Assembly: GCA_045649645.1 (NCBI GenBank)
Contig: JAZRQH010000167.1
Coordinates: 1-8,782 of the forward strand
Origin: RGIG7300 sp045649645
GTDB taxonomy: Bacteria; Bacillota; Clostridia; Oscillospirales; CAG-272
DNA: 8,782 nucleotides
Direction of reading: 5' to 3'
Shown: positions 1 to 6,164 of the stretch, in pieces
Numbering within the stretch: position 1 is the stretch's first letter
How the letters are laid out: each line of letters starts with the position of its first letter
Program-made: the position numbers and the translations under genes
The notes under the pieces: generated by a model
Told to the model about the DNA's origin: nothing
What the model saw: only the letters and a program-made list of their open reading frames with translations
Databases searched by the model: none

Positions 1-131
1 CGAGAGAGTCAGAGAAGATTATTTGCAGAATTTTGAGCGAATTTTTGTGGGTGTTTTTGGTGTGTTGTTTTCCGCTTCAAGCAAAAATGTAGTCTTTAGG
101 CGAATGTCACCTGCCACGCACCGCCGGCACC

Positions 132-167
132 AAAAAAAGAACGAAGCGATCGCTTCGTTATTTTTTT
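132..167. terminator. Rho-independent terminator, perfect palindrome
   Basis: AACGAAGCGA and its exact reverse complement TCGCTTCGTT (140-159) form a 10-bp stem with no spacer, so in practice about 8 bp with a 4-base loop. Seven A residues lie on the left and A plus seven T residues on the right, so it can terminate transcription from either strand. It probably ends a gene that lies left of the window. Confidence 0.8.
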
Positions 168-250
168 ATCCAAGCCATAGAGGCTTAGTATATCATCAAC
201 AACGGCGTTGTCGTTGATTGTTTTACATAAGTACGACACTTCACTTAATA

Positions 251-279
251 TTGATTGTTGCAATGTTTTATGATATACT
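251..279 (+). promoter_or_regulatory. Candidate sigma-A promoter of the membrane-anchored protein gene
   Basis: TTGATT (251-256), a 17-base spacer and TATACT (274-279). Initiation about seven bases downstream would leave a leader of only about 16 bases, beginning at the ribosome site AAAAGGAG (286-293). An alternative pair further upstream is TTTACA (222-227) with TAATAT (246-251), spacer 18, which would give a more usual leader. Confidence 0.5.
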
Positions 280-301
280 GTTGCCAAAAGGAGACAATAC
301 C

Positions 302-1102
302 ATGAAAAACAAAAAGAGTTTACTTACAATAGGAATTATCCTTTTCATAATAGGAATTGCAATAATTATGATAGTTGCAGCAACAAACAGTAGGGAAGAT
401 GTTCCGGATGGGATATATTACGGAAGCGATATAACCACCGAGGAATACGTCGAGCCGGAGATCATTCCCGAAATAGCCTTTCTCACCGAGCCCGAATGGA
501 TCAGAGGCGGTAACTGTACTGAGCAGTTTACTTTTGGGCGTGACGGTCACTTTGCCTATTGGTGTGCCTGCGGAAATCCCGTGGACGATTATGATCTCTA
601 CGATACCTTTGAATACAAGGACGGTGTTGTAAAGGTTACGGGAATGGGCATGAGTACTGAACTTAACGTAATATACCATGACGAAAACTATCTGTGCCTT
701 TACCTTGAGGCAGAGAAGGAGTGCAGAGTGTTTGTCAACTCTGATTATGCCAACTCTCCTTACGTAGAGCATGACCCCTACGGCTTTGCTTCGGACAATT
801 GGGTGGAGCTGCACATCCTTGGCTATGACGGTGATAATTTAAGGGTTGCCCCGTATAACTACGATGGGGATGCCAAAAAAGAGTTTGAGGAATATATAAT
901 AGATATTCCCGTCGCCGACGGCATCGAATTTTATGACGTTACTACTATTGATGATAAAGGCAAGGTGACGACGGAACACATAAAGCTTGATAGCGAAGAC
1001 GTCGGTCATATAGGTGAATATTATACTTCCGGCTATGCTCAGCTTGATACCGACGGTAACATAAAATATATGGTCTTTTACGGTAAGACGGTAATACAAT
1101 AA
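302..1102 (+). CDS. Membrane-anchored extracytoplasmic protein, unknown function
   Basis: 266 residues. The start is the ATG preceded by AAAAGGAG at 286-293 with an 8-base gap; the longer reading from 218 has no ribosome site and would cover the promoter. Residues 1-5 are basic (MKNKK), residues about 7-27 are one hydrophobic helix without a lipobox cysteine, and the rest is a soluble acidic, Tyr/Asp-rich domain, so an N-in/C-out anchor is expected. A linker rich in Glu and Pro (about 31-60) precedes a region that looks mainly beta-stranded. There are five cysteines (72, 88, 90, 122, 131), including a WCAC tetrad at 87-90. I do not recognise a family; the short alternating strands recall small lipocalin-like or beta-sandwich extracellular domains, but that is only an impression. 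It appears monocistronic, although no clear terminator separates it from the lysine riboswitch promoter. Confidence 0.8.
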   Translation: MKNKKSLLTIGIILFIIGIAIIMIVAATNSREDVPDGIYYGSDITTEEYVEPEIIPEIAFLTEPEWIRGGNCTEQFTFGRDGHFAYWCACGNPVDDYDLYDTFEYKDGVVKVTGMGMSTELNVIYHDENYLCLYLEAEKECRVFVNSDYANSPYVEHDPYGFASDNWVELHILGYDGDNLRVAPYNYDGDAKKEFEEYIIDIPVADGIEFYDVTTIDDKGKVTTEHIKLDSEDVGHIGEYYTSGYAQLDTDGNIKYMVFYGKTVIQ

Positions 1103-1132
1103 TATAATGTAGCATTAAATGTTAAATGATTA

Positions 1133-1161
1133 TTGACAAATTGTTTCGTTTGTGATATCCT
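1133..1161 (+). promoter_or_regulatory. Sigma-A promoter of the lysine-riboswitch transporter transcript
   Basis: A perfect TTGACA -35 box (1133-1138), a 17-base spacer and TATCCT as -10 box (1156-1161). Initiation would fall near 1167-1169, exactly where helix P1 of the riboswitch starts, which supports the assignment. Confidence 0.75.
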
Positions 1162-1165
1162 ATAC

Positions 1166-1327
1166 GGCGATAGAGGTGCCGTGTGTCATTTAAAAGGGGC
1201 AGCGGCCGAAGGGATGTAACAGGATCACTCCGAATCGGGCACACAACCCCGATTATCGCAGTGGCTGTGCACCCTGGTGTGTAATGAGAATACGTTGCAT
1301 ACTGTCACATATTTGTGGAGCGCTATC
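1166..1327 (+). promoter_or_regulatory. Lysine riboswitch (L-box aptamer), variant P2/P3 arms
   Basis: The conserved lysine-aptamer core is present in order: GATAGAGGTGC (1169-1179), GGCCGAAG (1204-1211), GTGGCTGTGCA (1261-1271), ACTGTCAC (1301-1308) and TGGAGCGCTATC (1316-1327). P1 is GATAG (1169-1173) with CTATC (1323-1327). P4 is an 11-bp helix, 1276-1286 with 1293-1303, closing the loop AGAATA. P5 is CACA (1306-1309) with TGTG (1314-1317). P2 is only GCCG (1178-1181) with CGGC (1203-1206), enclosing 21 bases, whereas family members such as B. subtilis lysC have a long arm with loop-E and kink-turn motifs. P3 is unusually long (1211-1274), ending in AATCGGG (1233-1239) with CCCGATT (1248-1254) and loop CACACAAC. 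Lysine binding should stabilise P1 and favour the terminator downstream, so lysine represses the transporter. Confidence 0.93.
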
Positions 1328-1344
1328 TTTTATGGGTAAATTTT

Positions 1345-1373
1345 GCACTTCCACAGGAAGTGCTTTTATTTTT
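1345..1373 (+). terminator. Attenuator terminator of the lysine riboswitch
   Basis: GCACTTCC (1345-1352), loop ACA, GGAAGTGC (1356-1363), then TTTTATTTTT: an intrinsic terminator 17 bases after the aptamer and 10 bases before the start codon. An alternative pairing of TGTGGAG (1314-1320) with TTTCCACA-like bases, precisely TTCCACA at 1349-1355, shares the 5' arm and loop of this hairpin as well as the P5 3' strand. It is therefore a plausible antiterminator that forms when lysine is absent. Confidence 0.9.
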
Positions 1374-1383
1374 GGAGGTCAAT

Positions 1384-2997
1384 ATGACGGCAAAGAAACT
1401 TATTCCTAAGATTCTCATAGTTGCCTTTGTTGTGGCTTTCGGTGTTGTTTGTGCTTGCACAGGCAGCGTTACCAGCCCCATCGGTACTCTGTGGTCTCTC
1501 TTTCCCCCGGTAGTTGCTATCGGTCTTGCGCTTATTACTAAAGAGGTTTATTCCTCCCTGTTTGTAGGTATCGTAGTAGGCGGTCTTCTTTCTACAGGCT
1601 TTAAGCCTATCGACACCGTAGGTGCGGTTACCAACGACGGCTTTATTTCCGCGGTATCCGGCAGTGCAGGTATCTTTATATTCCTTGTGCTCCTCGGCGT
1701 TATCGTAGCTCTGCTCAACAAGGCGGGCGGTTCTCAGGCTTTCGGCCGTTGGGCTGCAAAGCACGTTAAGACCAAGGTAGGTGCGGCAATCTGCACATTC
1801 CTCTTTGGTATACTTATCTTCATCGACGACTATTTCAACTGTCTTACAGTAGGCGCGGTTATGCGTCCCGTAACAGACAAGACAAAGATCTCCCGTTCCA
1901 AGCTTGCATATCTTATCGATGCGACCGCTGCTCCTGTATGTATGATAGCTCCTATCTCCTCCTGGGCGGCTGCAGTTGCCTCCTATGCTCCCGATGGAGA
2001 GGGTATCGGTCTTTTCTGCCGCGCTATCCCCTATAACTTCTATTCACTTCTTACATTCGTATTCATTATCGCGATCACACTTATGAAGTTTGATTACGGT
2101 CCTATGAAGCTTCACGAGGAAAATGCTCTCAAGGGTGACCTCTTCACCTCCGGTACCGTAGCGGCTGACGACGAAGAGCCCGCAACCTCCAAGGGTAAGG
2201 TAGCAGACCTCATTATCCCTATCATTCTTCTTATAGCTATCTGCGTATTCTCTCTCTTCTACGTTGGTAGATGTATGGGTGCAGAGTGGGTGTTCAATCC
2301 CGCAGACTACGATCCCAGCCTTAACTTTATCGACGCATTCTCTAACACAGATGCGACCGTAGGTCTTCCCTGGGGCGGTCTTGTAGCTCTTATCGTAGTT
2401 ATCATCTACTTTATCGCTCGCCGTCTCGTAAGCTTCAAGGAAGCTATGGAATGTATCCCCAAGGGCTTTATCGCAATGGTTCCCGCTATCCTCATCCTTA
2501 CCATGGCGACATCCCTTAAGAATATGACTAACCTGCTTGATTCCAGCAGCTTTGTAGAAGGCGCTCTTGCATCCGCAGGTGCTCTTCAGAACTTCCTGCC
2601 TGCTATCATCTTTATCGTGGCTTGCCTTATCGCATTTGCAACAGGAACAAGCTGGGGTACCTTCGGTATTCTCATCCCCATCGTGCTCTCCATCTTCCCC
2701 ATGGATAATCCTCTCGGTATAATCTGTATGTCCGCGTGCCTTGCAGGTGCGGTTTGCGGTGACCACTGCTCACCTATCTCAGATACCACTATCATGTCCT
2801 CTGCAGGCGCACAGTGCGACCATATCAACCACGTGTCCACTCAGCTCCCCTACGCTATTACCGTAGCAGCTGTATCCTTCGTGGCATATATCATCGCAGG
2901 CTTCGTACCCGTATGGTATATCTCTCTTCCCATCGCTGCAGTTCTTATGGTAGCAACTCTCTTTGTTATCAAGGCTGCAACTAAGAAGAAGGCATAA
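1384..2997 (+). CDS. NhaC-superfamily transporter, probable lysine importer
   Basis: 537 residues, polytopic inner-membrane protein with roughly 11-13 hydrophobic helices. The start is the ATG preceded by GGAGGT (1374-1379); the frame is open further upstream but would run through the terminator. Family signatures: FIDDYFNCLTVG at 147-158 leading into TAAPVCMIAPISSW (181-194), ATGTSWGTFGILIP (419-432), and CGDHCSPISDTT (458-469) followed by QCDHINHVSTQLPY (477-490). These are typical of NhaC-type Na+/H+ antiporter-like proteins. An acidic hydrophilic loop lies near 255-272. Annotation pipelines would call it Na+/H+ antiporter NhaC, but the riboswitch directly upstream argues for lysine transport. 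Comparative work on LYS elements named such NhaC-like members lysW, a name also used for an unrelated lysine-biosynthesis carrier protein. The coupling ion (Na+ or H+) cannot be read from the sequence. It is a single-gene unit ended by its own terminator. Confidence 0.92.
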   Translation: MTAKKLIPKILIVAFVVAFGVVCACTGSVTSPIGTLWSLFPPVVAIGLALITKEVYSSLFVGIVVGGLLSTGFKPIDTVGAVTNDGFISAVSGSAGIFIFLVLLGVIVALLNKAGGSQAFGRWAAKHVKTKVGAAICTFLFGILIFIDDYFNCLTVGAVMRPVTDKTKISRSKLAYLIDATAAPVCMIAPISSWAAAVASYAPDGEGIGLFCRAIPYNFYSLLTFVFIIAITLMKFDYGPMKLHEENALKGDLFTSGTVAADDEEPATSKGKVADLIIPIILLIAICVFSLFYVGRCMGAEWVFNPADYDPSLNFIDAFSNTDATVGLPWGGLVALIVVIIYFIARRLVSFKEAMECIPKGFIAMVPAILILTMATSLKNMTNLLDSSSFVEGALASAGALQNFLPAIIFIVACLIAFATGTSWGTFGILIPIVLSIFPMDNPLGIICMSACLAGAVCGDHCSPISDTTIMSSAGAQCDHINHVSTQLPYAITVAAVSFVAYIIAGFVPVWYISLPIAAVLMVATLFVIKAATKKKA

Positions 2998-3073
2998 GGG
3001 TCACACCCCGGATATACCGTGCACCGAACACGGTGATTGGTACGACACGGAATAAACAAACAGAAATGTTTTA

Positions 3074-3101
3074 ACGGCTCAGGTTCTCCTGAGCCGTTTT
3101 T
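3074..3101 (+). terminator. Terminator of the lysine transporter gene
   Basis: ACGGCTCAGG (3074-3083), loop TTCT, CCTGAGCCGT (3088-3097) and a run of T to 3101. A smaller hairpin without a U-tract, CACCG (3022-3026) with CGGTG (3031-3035), lies between the stop codon and this terminator. Confidence 0.88.
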
Positions 3102-3105
3102 ACTT

Positions 3106-3135
3106 AAAAATGACGGACTTACCGTCCGTCATTTT
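3106..3135 (-). terminator. Terminator of the folT-folC unit
   Basis: AAAATGACGGAC (3107-3118) pairs with GTCCGTCATTTT (3124-3135) around a 5-base loop. On the minus strand the stem is followed by a T run (complement of 3106-3110). The stem overlaps the folC stop codon (3129-3131), so termination begins inside the last codons. With T residues after the stem on both strands it can act in both directions, which suits the convergent transporter and folC genes. Confidence 0.82.
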
Positions 3136-4379
3136 GTTATATTTTTAAGTGCATCTGCAAACTCACAGTACATATACAGGCTTCCTAAACCAAGAAGGGG
3201 TCTGTTTTCTTTTTTTGAGTCGGCATATGCCGCCGTCATAGCCTCGTGCATACTGTCAAAGTGAAGGGCTTCAACGTTCTGCTTTTTGAACGCCTCGGCA
3301 TAGTCCTTTGCAGGAAGAGAACGCGTGTTGTCGGGAGTAACGCAGTATACTCTTTCGGCTATAGGCTTTATAAGCGAGCAGATATAGTCGTAGTCCTTGT
3401 CTGCCATAACTCCGCTCAGGATGTTTATCTTACCGCAAAAGAGCTCCTTTACGGTAGCTACCGCAGCCTCGACTCCCTGAGGATTGTGACCACCGTCGTA
3501 GATGACCGTAGGCTCTGTGGAGAGCACCTCAAATCTTGCGGGCCAGGTGGTCTCGCAGATACCTTTGTGGATAGCTGATTTGTCTATTCCCAGCCTCTCG
3601 GCACAGGTGATGGCAAGCAGAGCGTTTTTCGGTTGATAACCGCCTACTAATTTTAAGTTGAATCTTTGGTCATACCCCTCCACGTCAAAGGAGGCTCCGT
3701 TCAGGGAAAGGGTAACGTTACTTAATCTTGAGTAATCGCACATAGCGGCATCGTCGCTTTTTGCTTTGATCACAGTCTCACAGCTCTCGGGCATCATACC
3801 GTATATAACGGGTGAGCCCTCCTTTATTATTCCTGCCTTTTCGCAAGCGATCTTTTCCACCGTATCACCTAAGAAAGCCGTATGGTCAAGGGCTATTCCG
3901 GTTATAACCGAAAGCAGAGGATCCTTTATGATATTTGTAGAATCAAGCCTGCCGCCCATACCGCATTCAAGCACAACGATATCACACTCTTGTTCGTAGA
4001 AATAGAGAAATCCTGCGGCGGTTATAAGCTCAAACTCGGTGGGGGAGTCTGTCATGAAGTCTGCAAGCGGCTTTATGACCTCGATTATATGAGCGAGCTC
4101 GTCGTCAGCTATAGGCTCGCCGTTTACCGCCATACGCTCGTTGAAGCGGTAGACGTAGGGAGAAGTAAAGGTTCCTACCCTATAGCCCGCGTTTACAAGA
4201 ATACGGGTCAGCATAGAGGAGGTAGAGCCCTTGCCGTTGGTGCCTGCAACATGGATGAACTTTAATTTATCCTGCACGTTGCCCATTTTATCGCACAGTT
4301 CGGTAATACGTTCAAGTCCGGGTCGGCTGCCGAGCCAGCAGATTGAGTGGATATATTCCAACGCTTCGGTATAGGTCAT
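3129..4379 (-). CDS. folC: Bifunctional folylpolyglutamate synthase / dihydrofolate synthase
   Basis: 416 residues, near the usual length for the family. The enzyme adds L-glutamate to dihydropteroate (making dihydrofolate) and to reduced folates (making polyglutamates), using ATP in the cytoplasm; polyglutamylation traps folate in the cell. Mur-ligase-type features: P-loop AGTNGKGS at 45-52, SPYVYRFNERM at 73-83, ECGMGGRLDSTN at 138-149, LDHTAFLGDT at 164-173, KAGIIK at 181-186, WPARFEV at 289-295, YDGGHNP at 304-310 and SGVMADKD at 342-349. The start ATG overlaps the stop of the upstream gene as ATGA and has AAAGGA upstream, so translation is coupled to folT. Being in the tetrahydrofolate-riboswitch transcript, it should fall when reduced folates are abundant. 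Confidence 0.97.
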   Translation of the reverse strand: MTYTEALEYIHSICWLGSRPGLERITELCDKMGNVQDKLKFIHVAGTNGKGSTSSMLTRILVNAGYRVGTFTSPYVYRFNERMAVNGEPIADDELAHIIEVIKPLADFMTDSPTEFELITAAGFLYFYEQECDIVVLECGMGGRLDSTNIIKDPLLSVITGIALDHTAFLGDTVEKIACEKAGIIKEGSPVIYGMMPESCETVIKAKSDDAAMCDYSRLSNVTLSLNGASFDVEGYDQRFNLKLVGGYQPKNALLAITCAERLGIDKSAIHKGICETTWPARFEVLSTEPTVIYDGGHNPQGVEAAVATVKELFCGKINILSGVMADKDYDYICSLIKPIAERVYCVTPDNTRSLPAKDYAEAFKKQNVEALHFDSMHEAMTAAYADSKKENRPLLGLGSLYMYCEFADALKNITK

Positions 4380-4906
4380 TTTGATATCATCCTTTTGAGG
4401 GTAGTGTTATTGGTGATCGCAAGGAGCAGAAAATACTCTATTGCTGCTATTACAAGATAAAGGGGAATACGGAGCATAAGCTGAACTGCAGGCGTTCCGT
4501 ATGAGATCATAAAGGTTACGGATTTTACTATCATATTTCCTATGATATGAGGTATAAGCACGGCAAGACCCAGCTTTACAAATTCATTTTTAATAGGTAT
4601 ATATCTGGTTATGAGACCTGCAAAGAGTCCTACACAGCCCGCACCCAAAGTGATTCCGGGAAGCCAGCCGCCGCCGTAGACCACAAGGGCAGAGATAAGG
4701 TCGGCGCATATACCCACAGCTAAGCCCACAAGAGGTCCGAAGACATAGCCCGAAAAGATTATGGGCAGATTCTCAAAGGTCACTCTGAGAAATGGCCCTA
4801 TGGTAAAGCTCTTACAGATAAAGGCGATAATGGTGGTCAGCGCACAGAGTATAGCCGCTGCACACAGCACCTTTACGCTTCCGAATAATTTGATGCTTTT
4901 TTTCAA
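4376..4906 (-). CDS. folT: Folate-family ECF transporter S component
   Basis: 176 residues from a TTG start at 4906-4904. I chose this start because AGGAGG (4916-4921 on the minus strand) lies 9 bases upstream and because the longer reading to 5026 would translate the riboswitch. It is the substrate-binding membrane subunit of an energy-coupling-factor importer, with about six hydrophobic helices. A motif typical of FolT-like S components, VTFENLPIIFSGYVFGPLVG, occurs at about residues 42-61, followed by an ADLISALVVYGGG segment. The shared EcfA, EcfA' and EcfT energising subunits are not in the window and are expected elsewhere in the genome. The folate assignment rests on sequence, the tetrahydrofolate riboswitch and co-transcription with folC. 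The gene overlaps folC by 4 bases (ATGA). Confidence 0.9.
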   Translation of the reverse strand: MKKSIKLFGSVKVLCAAAILCALTTIIAFICKSFTIGPFLRVTFENLPIIFSGYVFGPLVGLAVGICADLISALVVYGGGWLPGITLGAGCVGLFAGLITRYIPIKNEFVKLGLAVLIPHIIGNMIVKSVTFMISYGTPAVQLMLRIPLYLVIAAIEYFLLLAITNNTTLKRMISK

Positions 4907-4914
4907 AATAAAAA

Positions 4915-4950
4915 ACCTCCTTTGCTCCCAACTTGTGCGGCAAAAAAGGT
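4915..4950 (-). promoter_or_regulatory. Shine-Dalgarno-sequestering hairpin (folT expression platform)
   Basis: On the minus strand ACCTTTTTTGC (4950 to 4940) can pair along all 11 positions, allowing two G-U pairs, with GCAAAGGAGGT (4925 to 4915). That segment contains the folT ribosome site; the loop is 14 bases. The riboswitch core contains AAAGGT (5012 to 5007) that could instead hold ACCTTT, so ligand binding and sequestration are linked. The platform therefore acts on translation rather than on termination; no U-tract terminator is present between aptamer and gene. Confidence 0.75.
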
Positions 4951-4974
4951 AAAAACAAATATCCAAGCCGTATT

Positions 4975-5069
4975 GAAGCGGGATGCAGAGACCGTACCGC
5001 AGGTAAACCTTTCGTACATCGGACAACTCCCCGTTCCGATATCACTTCACGCAGGGTCTCTTACTCTTC
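4975..5069 (-). promoter_or_regulatory. Tetrahydrofolate (THF) riboswitch aptamer
   Basis: On the minus strand the family's conserved blocks appear in order: GAAGAGTAAGAGACC, GCGTGAAGTG, GGGGAGTTGTC, ACGAAAGGTTTACCTGCGGT and GCATCCCGCTTC. P1 is GAAG (5069-5066) with CTTC (4978-4975). P2 is AGAGACC with GGTCTCT (5061-5055 with 4993-4987). P3 is ATCGG with CCGAT (5040-5036 with 5022-5018). The site lies directly upstream of folT-folC, the commonest targets of this class in Firmicutes. Binding of reduced folate should lower folT translation and, through coupling, folC. Confidence 0.95.
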
Positions 5070-5077
5070 ATAAACAA

Positions 5078-5106
5078 ATTATACTACTATATTTTTTTCT
5101 TGTCAA
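5078..5106 (-). promoter_or_regulatory. Consensus sigma-A promoter of folT-folC
   Basis: On the minus strand a perfect TTGACA (5106-5101), exactly 17 bases, and a perfect TATAAT (5083-5078). Initiation would fall near 5071, at the first base of the riboswitch, so strength is constitutive and control is left to the RNA. Confidence 0.93.
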
Positions 5107-5121
5107 TAGAAAATCCCTTAC

Positions 5122-5168
5122 AACAGAACAAAAGAGTTGCCCTCGGGCAACTCTTATTTTGTTCTGTT
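5122..5168 (-). terminator. Terminator of mrp within a long interrupted palindrome
   Basis: GAGTTGCCC (5134-5142) and GGGCAACTC (5145-5153) form the core stem. On the minus strand it is followed by TTTTGTTCTGTT, a usable U-rich tail. The outer arms AACAGAACAAAA (5122-5133) and TTTTGTTCTGTT (5157-5168) extend the pairing by 12 bp, leaving only TTA (5154-5156), the complement of the mrp stop codon, unpaired. Confidence 0.82.
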
Positions 5169-5990
5169 ATAGATTATCTGCGCCGCAGTATCAAGACTGT
5201 CGTTTTCCATCATCTCAAGTGCGCCCTTGTCGCAAGCGGCAGCTAACTTGGGATCGATGGGAATACGTGCAAGCACGTCGAGATTGAAGTTTGCAGCAAC
5301 CTCCTCAAGCTTGCTCTCGCCGAAGATGTGTATCTCCTTGCCGCAGTCGGGACACTTAACGTAGCTCATGTTTTCAACAAGACCGAGAACGGGAACGTTC
5401 ATCATCTTTGCCATGTTAACTGCCTTTGCCACGATCATGGAAACAAGATCCTGGGGAGTGGTAACGATAACGATACCGTCTAAAGGAAGAGACTGATATA
5501 CGGTCAGGGGAACGTCGCCGGTGCCGGGAGGCATATCCACGAACATATAGTCTACGTCATCCCAGATAACGTCTGTCCAGAACTGCTTAACAGTGCCTGC
5601 GATAACGGGACCTCTCCACGCAACGGGGGATTCCTCGTCGGGAAGAAGCAGATTTACCGACATTACCTTAATGCCTGTAGTTGTCTCGATAGGGAACATA
5701 CCGTCATCCGTACCTGTTACCTTGCAACCGTGGAGGTCGAAGATCTTGGGGATAGAGGGACCTGTGATGTCCGCGTCAAGGATAGCGGTGTTGAACTCCA
5801 TACGGCTGAAGTTTACAGCCAGCATAGATGTAACAAGGGACTTACCTACGCCGCCCTTGCCGCTTACTACACCGATTACTTTTTTAACGTTGCTCAGCTT
5901 GTTCTGAGGTGCGAGAAGCGATTCCTTGTTTTTGGAAGGACAGTTGGCTCCGCAGGTAGAACAGTCGTGAGTGCAATTTTCTTCTGCCAA
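5154..5990 (-). CDS. mrp: Mrp/NBP35-family Fe-S cluster carrier ATPase
   Basis: 278 residues. Members of this P-loop NTPase family bind and pass on [4Fe-4S] clusters to apoproteins in the cytoplasm. Deviant Walker A GKGGVGKS lies at 44-51, switch LDADITGPSIP at 71-81, Walker B-like VDMPPGTGD at 151-159, and the cluster-binding CPDC at 213-216. The N-terminus has a separate cysteine set, C6, C10, C13 and C17, as in NBP35-type proteins. There is no N-terminal MIP18/DUF59 domain. The start is TTG at 5990-5988 with GAGGTG on the minus strand 7 bases upstream; no in-frame ATG fits better. It seems to be transcribed alone, with its own promoter and terminator. An Fe-S role suits a genome encoding hydrogenase-type proteins next door, but no direct link is shown. 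Confidence 0.95.
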   Translation of the reverse strand: MAEENCTHDCSTCGANCPSKNKESLLAPQNKLSNVKKVIGVVSGKGGVGKSLVTSMLAVNFSRMEFNTAILDADITGPSIPKIFDLHGCKVTGTDDGMFPIETTTGIKVMSVNLLLPDEESPVAWRGPVIAGTVKQFWTDVIWDDVDYMFVDMPPGTGDVPLTVYQSLPLDGIVIVTTPQDLVSMIVAKAVNMAKMMNVPVLGLVENMSYVKCPDCGKEIHIFGESKLEEVAANFNLDVLARIPIDPKLAAACDKGALEMMENDSLDTAAQIIYNRTK

Positions 5991-6024
5991 TTTATTTCAC
6001 CTCGAAAAAATCAATATATGGTTT

Positions 6025-6053
6025 ATTATACACCCAAGCTTTTCAAAATACAA
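6025..6053 (-). promoter_or_regulatory. Candidate promoter of mrp
   Basis: On the minus strand TATAAT (6030-6025) lies 17 bases after TTGTAT (6053-6048). The -10 box is perfect and the -35 box weak. The resulting leader is about 30 bases and contains the GAGGTG ribosome site. It is divergent from the sensory hydrogenase operon. Confidence 0.6.
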
Positions 6054-6101
6054 GAACAAAATAAAAAAACATGGTATTTTTTCAACATCTTAGTCACAAT
6101 T

Positions 6102-6164
6102 CTATAATTTTTTCGTAAAAAACTATAAAAATTTTCGCAAAAACTATAGCATTTTTGAATCGAT
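6102..6164 (+). repeat. Three CTATA-headed repeats phased at 21 bases
   Basis: CTATA begins at 6102, 6123 and 6144, exactly 21 bases apart. The first two units have the same plan: CTATAA, a T-run ending in TTTTCG, one pyrimidine, and an A-run. The third is degenerate (CTATAGCATTTTTGAATCG). A spacing of two helical turns, A- and T-tracts, and a position just upstream of a -10 box suggest regulator half-sites on one DNA face, or phased curvature. The function is not established. Confidence 0.6.

Larger units (their letters stand above)
1..301. other. Gene-free leading region
   Basis: I find no convincing gene here. Short open frames exist on both strands, but none has a ribosome site at its start and all run through the terminator palindrome near 140-159. 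The stretch 23-131 is T-rich, then GC-rich, and looks like non-coding sequence; I suspect, from general familiarity only, a dispersed clostridial repeat. A weak inverted repeat, ATCAAC (195-200) with GTTGAT (213-218) around AAC/GTT inner arms, follows the terminator and could be an operator or a remnant. The promoter of the next gene lies at the right end. Confidence 0.5.

Noticed and set aside
144..155. GCGATCGC octamer resembling the cyanobacterial HIP1 repeat
   Set aside because: It occurs once, at the centre of a terminator palindrome, and everything else in the window is clostridial.
23..217. Plus-strand 64-codon open frame
   Set aside because: It has no ribosome site, an arginine/histidine-rich composition, and crosses the terminator hairpin.
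96..287. Minus-strand 63-codon open frame
   Set aside because: It starts at a TTG without a ribosome site and reads straight through the terminator palindrome and the promoter of the next gene; most likely chance.
2044..2766. Minus-strand 240-codon frame within the transporter gene
   Set aside because: It is a shadow of the strongly biased codon use of the transporter; its His/Cys/Lys-rich composition has no recognisable domain.
3022..3035. Small CACCG/CGGTG hairpin after the transporter stop
   Set aside because: It has no U-tract and a short stem; the real terminator follows at 3074-3101.
4907..5026. N-terminal extension of folT by 40 codons
   Set aside because: The extra codons translate the THF aptamer and the sequestering hairpin; the TTG at 4906 has a strong AGGAGG site and gives the normal FolT length.
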